A stretch of 56,686 nt of DNA from assembly GCA_026990765.1 (NCBI GenBank), contig JALXCV010000080.1, positions 1 through 56,686 of the forward strand, written 5' to 3'. The notes under the pieces are model-generated. The model saw nothing but the letters and a program-made list of their open reading frames with translations, searched no databases and was not told the DNA's origin. The position numbers and the translations under genes were made by a program. This document shows, piece by piece, positions 35,752 through 44,146 of the stretch (position 1 is its first letter; the number at the start of each line of letters is the position of its first letter). Source of the stretch: Hyphomicrobiales bacterium (GTDB lineage: Bacteria; Pseudomonadota; Alphaproteobacteria; Rhizobiales; Aestuariivirgaceae).

Positions 35752-36507
35752 ATGTTAGAAATTAAAAACCTGCACGCTAAAGTAGCCGAAGAAGGTACTG
35801 AAATCCTGCACGGCATTGATCTCACGGTGAATGCCGGTGAAGTTCATGCCATTATGGGGCCTAACGGTTCGGGCAAATCCACCCTGTCATATATATTGTC
35901 AGGCCGTGAGGGCTATGAGGTCACTGAAGGTTCTGTCACCTATAAGGGCCAGGACCTTTTGCAACTGGAAGCATATGAACGCGCTGCTGCCGGGGTTTTT
36001 CTGGCCTTTCAGTATCCAATTGAAATTCCAGGCGTTGCCACCATGCAATTCCTGAAAGTGGCTCTGAACTCTCAGCGCAAATATCGCGGTGAAGATGAAC
36101 TTTCAACTCCTGATCTGATGCGTCTGGTGCGCGAAAAATCCACCAGCCTTGGCATCAAGCCGGAAATGCTGAAACGCCCGGTAAATGTCGGCTTTTCGGG
36201 TGGCGAAAAGAAACGCGCTGAAGTATTGCAAATGGCAGTGCTGGAACCGTCATTGTGCATTCTCGATGAAACCGATTCCGGCCTTGATATTGATGCGTTG
36301 CGGGTGGTGGCTGAAGGGGTTAATGCCCTGCGCTCACCTGACCGGGCAATGATCGTTATCACCCACTATCAGCGTCTGCTCGACTATATCGTGCCTGACA
36401 AGGTGCATGTTTTGTCAAAAGGCAGGATCGTTAATTCCGGCGGCAAGGAACTGGCGCTGGAACTGGAAAAAGACGGTTATGCCGCTTATCAGGATGATGC
36501 AGCATGA
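35752..36507 (+). CDS. sufC: Fe-S cluster assembly ATPase SufC
   Basis: The 251-residue ABC-type ATPase has Walker A GPNGSGKSTLSY near residue 38, signature SGGEKKRAEVLQMA near 152, Walker B SLCILDETDSGLD near 172, and an H-loop in ITHYQRLLDY. It is the soluble ATPase of SufBC2D, where ATP binding drives cluster assembly. It follows the nuclease/repeat module that separates it from sufB. The sufD start overlaps its stop by 4 bases (ATGA), so sufC and sufD are coupled. Confidence 0.96.
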   Translation: MLEIKNLHAKVAEEGTEILHGIDLTVNAGEVHAIMGPNGSGKSTLSYILSGREGYEVTEGSVTYKGQDLLQLEAYERAAAGVFLAFQYPIEIPGVATMQFLKVALNSQRKYRGEDELSTPDLMRLVREKSTSLGIKPEMLKRPVNVGFSGGEKKRAEVLQMAVLEPSLCILDETDSGLDIDALRVVAEGVNALRSPDRAMIVITHYQRLLDYIVPDKVHVLSKGRIVNSGGKELALELEKDGYAAYQDDAA

Positions 36508-37760
36508 ACAGGACCCCTGCAGAACAAACATGGGATGAGTTTGATACGCTTCCCTCCGGCTTTGCCGATATACGCAAGACCGCAGCAGATAATTTCAAGT
36601 CTTCCGGCCTGCCGACAAGGCGGGTTGAGGAGTTCAAATGGACTGACCTTCGCCGCCTGATCGATCAGCCATATCCGCCAATTATCGGCAAGCTGCATGG
36701 TGATATTGATGCACTGATTGCTGTATCGCCCTTTGCCGGCATTGCCAAAAACCGGCTGGTATTCATTAACGGCCTGTTTGATCAGGCCCGATCGAAAATG
36801 CCAGATGACAGCAATGTCACCATTACCACCCTTTCCGGTAAACCCGATATGGATTTTAGCCTCAAAGCTGATGATCCGCTGGATAATCTAAATATTGCCT
36901 ATGCTTCTGACGGGGCACTGATCCGTATAAGTGGCAAGGTAAAAGACCCGATTGAGCTGGTTTACATAAGTTCAACGAAAGAACCGGCCACCGTTACAAC
37001 CCGCAATATCATAGAACTGGATGAGGGGGCAGAAGCCACAATTCTGGAAACCTGTACTGGTGGCAAATCAGCTTATGTTTCCAATAATGCCACTGAAATC
37101 CGTCTGGCCAAGGGAGCCAGGCTTGATCGTGTCCGCCTGCTTGATGATGGACCGCTTGGCATTCAACTGAGCAACCTGATTGCCGATCTTGGCGAAAATT
37201 CAAAACTTGCTGATTTTACCTTCATTATTGGCGGCAGAACTGTTCGCAATCAGGGCTTTGCCACTTTCACCGGCCAGCATGCAGCGGTTAACATATCCGG
37301 CGCCTATATGCTGAAAGGCAAACAACATGCTGATACAACCTTGGTAATTGATCATGCCGTTCCTTCCTGTGAAAGCCGTGAATTGTTCAAATGTGTGATG
37401 GATGATACATCCCGCGGGGTGTTTCAGGCCAAGGTAATCGTTGCGCGTGATGCCCAGAAATCAGACGGCCAGCAAACCGCCAATGCGCTGCTGCTCAGCG
37501 ATACGGCAGAATTTGACGCCAAGCCGGAACTGGAAATCTATGCCGATGATGTGCTGTGCGGCCATGGGGCAACATCTGGTGATCTTGATAATAATCACCT
37601 GTTCTACCTGATGTCGCGCGGAATCCCCGAGAGCAGGGCGCGCGCCATGCTCATCGCCGCTTTTGCTTCATCATCCTTTGAGGAAATCAGCAATGAAGCC
37701 GTGCGCGAAAAATTCAATCAGATTGCAGATGGCTGGCTGGAACGCCAGATGGAGGTTTGA
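36504..37760 (+). CDS. sufD: Fe-S cluster assembly protein SufD
   Basis: The 418-residue SufB paralogue forms the heterodimeric scaffold with SufB. Characteristic stretches are GLPTRRVEEFKWTDLRRLID at residues about 31-50, the beta-helix with VRNQGFATFTGQHA, and the end ADDVLCGHGATSGDLDNNHL followed by YLMSRGIPESRARAML. The H in CGHGATSGDLD corresponds to the conserved SufD histidine implicated in cluster formation. It overlaps sufC by 4 bases, and sufS starts 39 bases after its stop. Confidence 0.95.
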   Translation: MNRTPAEQTWDEFDTLPSGFADIRKTAADNFKSSGLPTRRVEEFKWTDLRRLIDQPYPPIIGKLHGDIDALIAVSPFAGIAKNRLVFINGLFDQARSKMPDDSNVTITTLSGKPDMDFSLKADDPLDNLNIAYASDGALIRISGKVKDPIELVYISSTKEPATVTTRNIIELDEGAEATILETCTGGKSAYVSNNATEIRLAKGARLDRVRLLDDGPLGIQLSNLIADLGENSKLADFTFIIGGRTVRNQGFATFTGQHAAVNISGAYMLKGKQHADTTLVIDHAVPSCESRELFKCVMDDTSRGVFQAKVIVARDAQKSDGQQTANALLLSDTAEFDAKPELEIYADDVLCGHGATSGDLDNNHLFYLMSRGIPESRARAMLIAAFASSSFEEISNEAVREKFNQIADGWLERQMEV

Positions 37761-37799
37761 ATTGAAAAACAAAAACTCATCACTTATTGGGGCAGGGCA

Positions 37800-39032
37800 A
37801 TGCTGAACAAAACCACTTACGACATAAATGCCATTCGCGCCGACTTTCCGATCCTGTCGCGGGAAATTCACGGCAAGCCACTGGTCTATCTGGATAATGG
37901 CGCATCGGCACAAAAACCCAACCAGGTACTGGAAGCAATCCGCCAGTCATATGAGCAAGAATATGCCAATGTGCACCGTGGCCTGCATTACCTGTCCAAC
38001 ACTGCTACCGAACGGTTTGAAGATGCCCGTGAATCAGTGCGCAAATTTCTGAATGCGCCTTCAACTGATGAAATCATATTCACCCGCAATGCCACCGAAG
38101 CCATTAATCTGGTGGCCCAGTGTTATGGCGGCATGGTCCTGGGCAAGGGTGATGAGGTCGTTCTGACGATCATGGAGCACCATTCCAATATCATCCCCTG
38201 GCATTTCCACCGCGAGCGCAAGGGTGCGGTGATCAAATGGACACCGGTTGATGATGAAGGCAATTTCCATATTGAGGATTTTGAAAAGCAACTGAGTGAC
38301 AAGACCAAAATCGTTGCCATAACCCAGATGTCAAATGCGCTTGGAACCATTGTCCCGGTGAAAGAGGTAATCCGCATCGCCCATGATCGCGGCATACCGG
38401 TGCTGGTAGATGGCTCACAAGGCGCAGTCCATATGGATGTCGATGTTCGCGATCTGGATTGTGATTTTTATGTATTTACCGGCCACAAGACCTATGGTCC
38501 TTCTGGTATTGGCGTGCTTTACGGCAAAAAACAATTGCTTGAAGCCATGCCACCCTATCAGGGTGGTGGTGAAATGATCAGCGATGTTACCCTTGAAACC
38601 GTAACCTATGCTGACCCGCCTCACCGGTTTGAAGCTGGAACCCCGGCCATTACCCAGGCCATTGGTCTTGGCGCGGCACTGGAATATATGATGAAGATAG
38701 GCCGTGAAAACATCGCTGCCCATGAAAATGAATTGCTGAAATATGCCACTGAGCGCCTAAGCGCCATCAATTCGCTAAAGATCATTGGTACTGCGCAAAA
38801 CAAGGGAGCCATTGTCTCTTTTGCCATGGATGGCGCTCATGCTCATGATATTTCGACAATTATCGATCGTTCAGGGGTTGCCGTTCGTGCCGGCACCCAT
38901 TGCGCCCAGCCGCTGCTGGAACGATTTGGCGTAACTTCAACCTGTCGGGCATCTTTTGCCATGTACAATACCATGGAAGAAGTTGACAAACTGGCTGAAG
39001 CATTAGACAAGGCACGGGAGTTTTTTCTATGA
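37800..39032 (+). CDS. sufS: Cysteine desulfurase SufS (group II)
   Basis: The 410-residue PLP enzyme has the PLP lysine in FTGHKTYGPSGIGVLYG, the active-site cysteine in VRAGTHCAQPLLERFG, and the group II hallmark PPYQGGGEMISDV. It produces a persulfide for SufBCD, usually helped by SufE or SufU; neither is seen in this window. It is the second cysteine desulfurase in the operon, after the IscS-type one at 32084. The stop overlaps the next gene by 4 bases. Confidence 0.95.
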   Translation: MLNKTTYDINAIRADFPILSREIHGKPLVYLDNGASAQKPNQVLEAIRQSYEQEYANVHRGLHYLSNTATERFEDARESVRKFLNAPSTDEIIFTRNATEAINLVAQCYGGMVLGKGDEVVLTIMEHHSNIIPWHFHRERKGAVIKWTPVDDEGNFHIEDFEKQLSDKTKIVAITQMSNALGTIVPVKEVIRIAHDRGIPVLVDGSQGAVHMDVDVRDLDCDFYVFTGHKTYGPSGIGVLYGKKQLLEAMPPYQGGGEMISDVTLETVTYADPPHRFEAGTPAITQAIGLGAALEYMMKIGRENIAAHENELLKYATERLSAINSLKIIGTAQNKGAIVSFAMDGAHAHDISTIIDRSGVAVRAGTHCAQPLLERFGVTSTCRASFAMYNTMEEVDKLAEALDKAREFFL

Positions 39033-39439
39033 GTGAAGAAGTGCAGGAAATGACAGACACCAATGCAGCAGAAACCCCATCGCATTCTGTTCCCGAAAGC
39101 GAAGCGAAAAAATCAGCCATTCCAACTGATGAGCTGAACCGGATGACCAATGATATAATTGCCGCCATCAAGACAGTCTACGATCCGGAAATCCCGGTTG
39201 ATATTTTTGAACTCGGTCTTATCTACAAGATAGACATTTCCGATGACCGGGTTATCACCATCGATATGACCCTGACCGCTCCAGGCTGTCCGGTGGCCGG
39301 TGAAATGCCTATCTGGGTACAAAATGCTGTTGGCCCGATTGAAGGCGTCATGGATGTGAAGGTCAATATGGTTTTTGATCCGCCATGGGATATGTCTCGC
39401 ATGTCTGAAGAAGCGCAGGTTGCGCTCAATATGTATTGA
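39029..39439 (+). CDS. sufT: SUF-associated DUF59 (MIP18-like) protein SufT
   Basis: The 136-residue protein has a disordered N-terminal tail of about 30 residues and a MIP18/DUF59 domain: AIKTVYDPEIPVDIFELGLI, TLTAPGCPVAGEMPIWVQ with the conserved cysteine, and FDPPWDMSRMSEEAQVAL at the end. This family helps Fe-S cluster maturation and is found in suf operons. It begins 4 bases inside the sufS end and is followed 46 bases later by the A-type carrier gene. Confidence 0.92.
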   Translation: MSEEVQEMTDTNAAETPSHSVPESEAKKSAIPTDELNRMTNDIIAAIKTVYDPEIPVDIFELGLIYKIDISDDRVITIDMTLTAPGCPVAGEMPIWVQNAVGPIEGVMDVKVNMVFDPPWDMSRMSEEAQVALNMY

Positions 39440-39485
39440 TTCAGCTTGTGAAGTTTTTACGCTAACTATTTGAGAAGACTCTACT

Positions 39486-39872
39486 ATGTCGACATTACAT
39501 GCAAGACCTGCCGTTCTTTCCATAACCGATGCTGCAGCACAACGCATCGCCAAAATCATGGAAGACAAACAGGGCGAAGTGGCAGGTCTTAAAATCGGCA
39601 TCAAGAATGGTGGTTGTGTCGGTATGAAATACACCATGGAATGGGCCAGTGAAATTGACCCGCTTGATGAAGTGGTTGAGGACAAGGGTGCCAGAGTGCT
39701 GATCGACAAACAGGCCGTGCTGTTTCTTTTTGGCACTGTAATGGACTATGAAACCACCGCACTAAGCTCAAGCTTCACTTTCAACAATCCCAACCAGACC
39801 TCGGCATGTGGATGTGGTGAATCAGTTGAATTGACGCCAATCAGTCAGGATGCCCTTAAGGGGTTGAACTAG
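39486..39872 (+). CDS. sufA: A-type Fe-S carrier protein (SufA/IscA/HesB)
   Basis: The 128-residue carrier has the A-type fold with the three conserved cysteines: one in KNGGCVGMKYTMEW (about residue 43) and a C-terminal pair CGCGESVELTP (about 113-115). It receives clusters from SufBCD and delivers them to apoproteins. It closes the suf gene series in the operon. The TfoX-domain gene starts 3 bases after its stop. Confidence 0.94.
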   Translation: MSTLHARPAVLSITDAAAQRIAKIMEDKQGEVAGLKIGIKNGGCVGMKYTMEWASEIDPLDEVVEDKGARVLIDKQAVLFLFGTVMDYETTALSSSFTFNNPNQTSACGCGESVELTPISQDALKGLN

Positions 39873-39875
39873 ACT

Positions 39876-40244
39876 ATGCCGGTATCAGACGGCTTTATCA
39901 GTTTTCTCAAAGAACATTTGCGCGATTTTGGACCGGTCAGCTTCCGCAAAATGTTTGGCGGGGGAGGCATATATCGTGAAGGCCTGATGTTTGGCCTGAT
40001 TGCTGATGATGTAGTGTTTCTCAAAGCCGATGCCCAAACCATCCCCGATTATGAGGCAGAAGGGCTTGGCCCGTTCATCTTTGAAATGAAAGATGGCAAG
40101 ACATCATCAATGTCATATTACCGCGTACCTGAACGATTGATGGATGATGCCCATGAAATGGCCGAATGGGCGGCCAGGGCGTTTGATGTGGCGGTGAGAG
40201 CCGACAACGCAAAACCACCGGCAAAACGCAAGCGCAAAATCTGA
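39876..40244 (+). CDS. TfoX N-terminal-domain protein
   Basis: The 122-residue protein consists of one TfoX-N domain: FGPVSFRKMFGGGGIYREGL, GLIADDVVFLKAD, and MKDGKTSSMSYYRVPERLMD. A short basic tail (KPPAKRKRKI) follows. Stand-alone TfoX-N proteins are common in alphaproteobacteria with unknown role; full-length TfoX/Sxy controls competence in gammaproteobacteria, which is not implied here. It follows sufA by 3 bases, so it may share the transcript. It is convergent with the helicase gene. Confidence 0.88.
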   Translation: MPVSDGFISFLKEHLRDFGPVSFRKMFGGGGIYREGLMFGLIADDVVFLKADAQTIPDYEAEGLGPFIFEMKDGKTSSMSYYRVPERLMDDAHEMAEWAARAFDVAVRADNAKPPAKRKRKI

Positions 40245-40275
40245 TTTCTGCGCCTGCTTAATTTTATGCCGGTTG

Positions 40276-41640
40276 TCAGGCTTCCTTGTTGGAGCTGACG
40301 CGTGTCAGTGGTCTGGAGAGAAAATCGGGCATATTGCCTTCATGGAAACCGGAAGAATCCGGTACAGAACCCACATCATCATAGACTGACGGTTCACGTT
40401 TGCGACCGCCTCTTTGCTTGCGCTTGGGTTTTCTGTCTTCGCTGGCAGCTTCACGTTTTGGCTTGCGATTGCGTGGTTTTCCAGTCTGTTTTGGCTGTTC
40501 AGCTTCAACCTTTTCCAGACTGTCGCCAAACCACTCAATTTCCTTGCCGATCAGATTTTCAATGGCTTTGACAGCTTTGGTTTCTTCGTCAGTCACCAGC
40601 ATGAAAGCATGGCCTTCACGGCCCGCCCGTCCGGTGCGACCAATGCGATGCACATAATCTTCTGCATGTACAGGCACATCAAAATTGATAATATGGCTGA
40701 CATCTGGAATATCCAGCCCGCGTGCTGCCACATCAGAGGCGATCAGAAATGTCACCTCATTGTCACGAAATGCCTTGAGGGTCTGCATTCGTGAATGCTG
40801 GTCCATATCGCCATGTAGCGCTGCAGCTGAATATTTGTGTTTCTTCATTGAACGCTCAATAATGCCGACAGTGCGTTTACGATTGGCAAAGATGATTGCG
40901 TTCTTGATGCCATCCATCTTGTCAATCAAACGGCGCATATCTGCACGTTTCTCGCGCGGAACCGATGAGGTTTTCACCTTCTTCTGCTCAATAGTATCAG
41001 CTGTCGATGAAGTTTTGGATACTTCAACAGTAACCGGATTATGCAGGAACTGATTGGTTATCCGCTTGATTTCCGGTGGCATGGTGGCGGAAAAGAACAG
41101 GGTCTGCCGGGTTATTGGCAGCAATTTGCAGATCCGCTCAATATCAGGAATGAATCCCATATCCAGCATCCGGTCGGCTTCATCCACCACAAAAATATCA
41201 ATACCGTGCAGCATCAGCTTGCCGCGTTCAATATGATCGAGCAGGCGGCCCGGAGTGGCAATAAGCACATCAGCACCGCGATCTATCTTGGCGTTTTGTT
41301 CGTCAAATGACACCCCGCCAATCAGCAGGGCGATGGTAAGGCGGTGATATTTGCCAAGGGTTTCAAATGCTTCTTCCACCTGCGCTGCCAGTTCGCGCGT
41401 CGGCTCCAGAATCAGTGTGCGCGGCATACGCGCCCTGGCTCGGCCCTTTTCAAGAAGTGATAGCATTGGCAGGGTAAAGGCTGCTGTTTTTCCAGAACCG
41501 GTCTGGGCCAGACCCAGCACGTCCTTGCGTTCAAGTGCTGGCGGGATACCCTCAGCCTGAATGGGTGTGGCTTCATCAAAGCCGGCTTCCTTGACAGATT
41601 TCAGGACTTTGTCGCTAAGTCCGAGTTTTTCAAATTTCAT
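40276..41640 (-). CDS. DEAD-box ATP-dependent RNA helicase, RhlE-like
   Basis: The 454-residue protein begins with the Q motif (FEKLGLSDKVLKSVKEAGFD, then TPIQ), motif I AQTGSGKT, motif Ia PTRELAAQ, motif II VVDEADRMLDMGF, motif III SATMPPEI, and motif VI HRIGRTGRAGREG. The final 90 residues are a basic Lys/Arg-rich tail (RKPKRKQRGGRKREP) for RNA binding. It unwinds RNA in ribosome assembly or mRNA decay, and may cooperate with RNase E. It stands alone, followed upstream by a 195-base gap before the GST gene. Confidence 0.94.
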   Translation of the reverse strand: MKFEKLGLSDKVLKSVKEAGFDEATPIQAEGIPPALERKDVLGLAQTGSGKTAAFTLPMLSLLEKGRARARMPRTLILEPTRELAAQVEEAFETLGKYHRLTIALLIGGVSFDEQNAKIDRGADVLIATPGRLLDHIERGKLMLHGIDIFVVDEADRMLDMGFIPDIERICKLLPITRQTLFFSATMPPEIKRITNQFLHNPVTVEVSKTSSTADTIEQKKVKTSSVPREKRADMRRLIDKMDGIKNAIIFANRKRTVGIIERSMKKHKYSAAALHGDMDQHSRMQTLKAFRDNEVTFLIASDVAARGLDIPDVSHIINFDVPVHAEDYVHRIGRTGRAGREGHAFMLVTDEETKAVKAIENLIGKEIEWFGDSLEKVEAEQPKQTGKPRNRKPKREAASEDRKPKRKQRGGRKREPSVYDDVGSVPDSSGFHEGNMPDFLSRPLTRVSSNKEA

Positions 41641-41835
41641 ATATTTTCTTTTTTGGAGTTGAAGCTGTTTTTTCCGGGCTAAATTGTTAAAATCTCCGGC
41701 GCCTCATTTGCCGCAATTAAATGCGCGCGCTTGATTCACCGGTGATATTAGCCAAAAACTCCCAAATGTCAATTTTTCCATTATGCGACATGAAAACCTT
41801 GCATTCATTGGTAAATATACAACAGGCTTAAACCC

Positions 41836-42444
41836 TTACCCGGTGATTAATCGTCGCTCCTTTACCATTGCCCGTGCAAGGGCAGGGCGTTTTACAACCC
41901 GGCTGAAATAGTCTGCAACATTTGCTGAATCTACTGGTTTGTCGAAGCTTTTGGCCCATGCTCCAATATGGCCGAGAAAAATATCGGCAATAGTGAATTC
42001 ATTACCGCAAATATATTCACTGTCACCCATCCGCCTTGACATGGCCGCAACGGATTTTTGCCATATTGCATCACAATAGGGCAGAATTTCCGGTATTTTT
42101 TGTTCATCGGGCAGCAAAGCACCATGCAGGGTAGATATCCACAGACCCGGCTCCAGATCCTGAATGGCAAAATTGACCCAGCTATCCATTTGCGCCCGTT
42201 GCATGCTTCCAGGCTTGAAGGTGAGCTTTTGATGCTTGTCGGCCAGATAAGAGCAGATGGCATATGAATCAACGATCAGCTGATCTTCCCCTTTTAATAT
42301 TGGCACCTTGCCGGTTACGTTAAGCTGTTTGGCGAGTTTGCCTGCTGGCGCAGCTTTCTGGATTTCATATTTTGCGCCAATTTCCTCAAGCATCCAGCTG
42401 ACGCGCAAGGTGCGGGTTCTGGGCATTCCATATAATATATACAT
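41836..42444 (-). CDS. Glutathione S-transferase family protein
   Basis: The 202-residue protein has an N-terminal thioredoxin-like domain (MYILYGMPRTRTLRVSWMLE, cis-proline in GKVPILKGEDQLIVDSYAI, followed by the ES-type region) and a C-terminal helical domain containing the N-capping motif in FTIADIFLGHIGAW. Such enzymes conjugate glutathione or reduce peroxides. It lies 16 bases downstream of the MAPEG gene on the same strand. Both are divergent from a TetR regulator, so the set is probably one stress or xenobiotic-response unit. Confidence 0.9.
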   Translation of the reverse strand: MYILYGMPRTRTLRVSWMLEEIGAKYEIQKAAPAGKLAKQLNVTGKVPILKGEDQLIVDSYAICSYLADKHQKLTFKPGSMQRAQMDSWVNFAIQDLEPGLWISTLHGALLPDEQKIPEILPYCDAIWQKSVAAMSRRMGDSEYICGNEFTIADIFLGHIGAWAKSFDKPVDSANVADYFSRVVKRPALARAMVKERRLITG

Positions 42445-42460
42445 TCTGCTTGTCTCCGCT

Positions 42461-42877
42461 TTAAAGAATTGCGATCAGCGCCATAATGGCAAGTGCCACA
42501 TTCAGGGCAGTGCCGAGCCCAAACAGCATACTGCGCGGCCCGCCGGCAAATTTGCCAATATTGCTGGCATAAAAGAACCAGTAGCCATATCTTGATGCAA
42601 CATACAAACCAGCAAGAAGATTGACCCACCAGCTATTGGCCCCGGAAATAATCGCCAGCCCCAGGGTAACGGTGAAAACCGGAAGGGTTTCCAGTGAGTT
42701 CATATGGGTGCGATACATGCGGTAGGTAATATCGTGATAATCACCGCTTGCCGGAACCCCCGGTTTCTGATTGCTTCTGATTTTGAAAATAGTGGCGATG
42801 CCGGTTTGCATGAGTACTGCCAACACCAGAAGTGTCATGCTGAGCAGGGCAGGTTGATATTGTGATATTGATTGCAT
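42461..42877 (-). CDS. MAPEG-family membrane protein
   Basis: The 138-residue protein has four hydrophobic segments (about 11-30, 62-80, 83-100 and 115-137) and the MAPEG pattern: YRMYRTHMNSLETLPVFTVT, followed by NLLAGLYVASRYGYWFFYAS. MAPEG proteins include microsomal glutathione transferases and related enzymes that act on lipophilic electrophiles or lipid peroxides. Its coupling to a soluble GST gene and divergent TetR regulator supports a detoxification role. Confidence 0.88.
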   Translation of the reverse strand: MQSISQYQPALLSMTLLVLAVLMQTGIATIFKIRSNQKPGVPASGDYHDITYRMYRTHMNSLETLPVFTVTLGLAIISGANSWWVNLLAGLYVASRYGYWFFYASNIGKFAGGPRSMLFGLGTALNVALAIMALIAIL

Positions 42878-42897
42878 TGATGTCTGTCTCCTTATAA

Positions 42898-42938
42898 GTA
42901 ACCAATCAGTTACATTTACAAAGTAACCGATCGGTGCT
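42898..42938. promoter_or_regulatory. Tandem TetR operator between MAPEG and tetR genes
   Basis: Two related 16-base sites lie 25 bases apart: GTAACCAATCAGTTAC at 42898-42913 and GTAACCGATCGGTGCT at 42923-42938. The first has GTAAC/GTTAC arms; the second contains the palindrome ACCGATCGGT (42926-42935). A -10-like CTATAAAT follows at 42937-42944 toward the regulator. Their place between divergent genes makes them the likely operator of the TetR protein. Confidence 0.7.
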
Positions 42939-42952
42939 ATAAATTCAAGACC

Positions 42953-43525
42953 ATGGGAAGAAAAAAATTATACGACCGGGAAACCGCTCTTGCCGCTGCC
43001 ACAGACCAGTTCTGGAAACACGGATTTAAAGCCACCTCGATAACTGATCTGACAACAGCCACCAATATGAACCGCAAAAGCCTTTATGCCGAATTTGGGG
43101 ACAAGGAAGACCTGTTTGTTGAAGTGCTGAAAAAATATGGCAGGGATCGCAGAAATGACTTTTCCATGCTGGGTGATGATCCTGCCGGCATCGACAATAT
43201 AGAACGGTTTTTTGCCGTGCTGGTTGAAGGTGTTCACGGCAGTGGCTGTCTTTTTACCATGGCTCTTAATGAAAACACCATCATTCCCCAAAAGGCGATT
43301 CATGAAGTCGAACAGACGATGAAAATTCTCAAAAGGGCATTTGCCAGAAACCTTTCAGGTCAGGGGTGGTCCAGGCAAGTGGTGCAGCAAAAAGCAGATT
43401 TCCTGCTTGCGACCATGCAGGGAATAACAACCCTGTCACGCGGTATCTGTGAAAAAGCAGAATTACAACAAATTGCGGCAACTGCATTAGGGGCTGTTGA
43501 GTGCCACAACCATGTTATTCAATAG
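42953..43525 (+). CDS. TetR-family transcriptional regulator
   Basis: The 190-residue regulator has an N-terminal helix-turn-helix (DRETALAAATDQFWKHGFKA, then TSITDLTTATNMNRKSLYAE and FGDKEDLF) and a C-terminal ligand-binding domain (about 60-190) with one cysteine in GSGCLFTMALNE. It resembles the AcrR/NemR-like repressors that respond to reactive electrophiles, often through cysteine modification. It is divergent from the MAPEG/GST pair and overlaps their operator region. It is followed by the hairpin-rich gap 43526-44146. Confidence 0.9.
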   Translation: MGRKKLYDRETALAAATDQFWKHGFKATSITDLTTATNMNRKSLYAEFGDKEDLFVEVLKKYGRDRRNDFSMLGDDPAGIDNIERFFAVLVEGVHGSGCLFTMALNENTIIPQKAIHEVEQTMKILKRAFARNLSGQGWSRQVVQQKADFLLATMQGITTLSRGICEKAELQQIAATALGAVECHNHVIQ

Positions 43526-43616
43526 CCCCTGAACTGTCTGAAACAGTAATAAAAATTTAATTTGACGTGATCGAAAAAAAGAGTCACAATGCAGATAATC
43601 CAGTTAAAGGAGGTCT

Positions 43617-43658
43617 ATGAAAATGCAACCACCTAAACAAACAGGGCCGTCTGCATAA
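43617..43658 (+). CDS. Micro-ORF, 13 residues, with strong Shine-Dalgarno
   Basis: ATG at 43617 follows AAAGGAGGT (43606-43614), almost a full match to the anti-Shine-Dalgarno sequence, and encodes MKMQPPKQTGPSA then TAA. It has no recognised family. It could be a leader peptide, a small peptide gene or a chance frame. The inverted repeat 43669-43690 starts 11 bases after its stop. Confidence 0.35.
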   Translation: MKMQPPKQTGPSA

Positions 43659-43814
43659 TCTTGTAAACGGCAGAAAACAGACAATCTGCCAGTGCTGACA
43701 AGGGCCATAAGGTCAAAAACAGCAAATATGTATGATTATGCCATAGATGGCCGCATACGAAAAATAATTCAACTAATGCGTATTAGGCGCAAAAATAGCT
43801 TGTGATGGTTTGAT

Positions 43815-43954
43815 TTGGAGAAATCCTCATTACCCTCTGCCCCCCAATGACTTTCTCCAAGTTGGCAAAGATCACATTCATGAAAAGTCTGGACCAATCC
43901 AGACAGGTGAAAATCCAATAATGGCCCCGGATAGGCACACCACCTGCGGGGCCA
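43815..43954. ncRNA. Candidate structured RNA with three consecutive hairpins
   Basis: Hairpin 1: TTGGAGAAA (43815-43823) pairs with TTTCTCCAA (43852-43860), with an inner TCATT/AATGA and a C-rich 14-base loop. Hairpin 2: GTCTGGA-CCAA-TCCAGAC (43887-43904). Hairpin 3: TGGCCCCG (43922-43929) pairs with CGGGGCCA (43947-43954). All outer stems are perfect, 7 to 9 pairs. The strand of any transcript is not determined and no known RNA family is recognised. It could equally be a set of protein-binding DNA palindromes. Confidence 0.4.
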
Positions 43955-44146
43955 GATCATTTTGTCTTGTCCCCGCTTATTCCATTATATTCTTTAATTG
44001 CAGCATATCTGGCTGATTTGTCTCCGTGCAAGGAGCAAACATGATACTCATTGGTGTAATCAATGCCTGATTGCAGATTTGCTTGTTTTCATGCAATCAT
44101 CAGTGCATGGATATTATCTCCTTCAACAAATGAAAGTTAAACCGGT

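Larger units (their letters stand above)
43526..44146. other. Intergenic region without protein genes, rich in hairpins
   Basis: About 620 bases without a convincing protein gene. It holds a 13-codon micro-ORF with a very strong ribosome binding site (43617-43658), an inverted repeat at 43669-43690 (GGCAGA/TCTGCC), three perfect hairpins at 43815-43954, and another at 44068-44099 (TGATTGCA/TGCAATCA). No family is recognised. Confidence 0.6.

Noticed and set aside
43769-44016. Short open frames on both strands of the hairpin-rich gap
   Set aside because: They run through perfect hairpins, lack ribosome binding sites and show no protein-like pattern.
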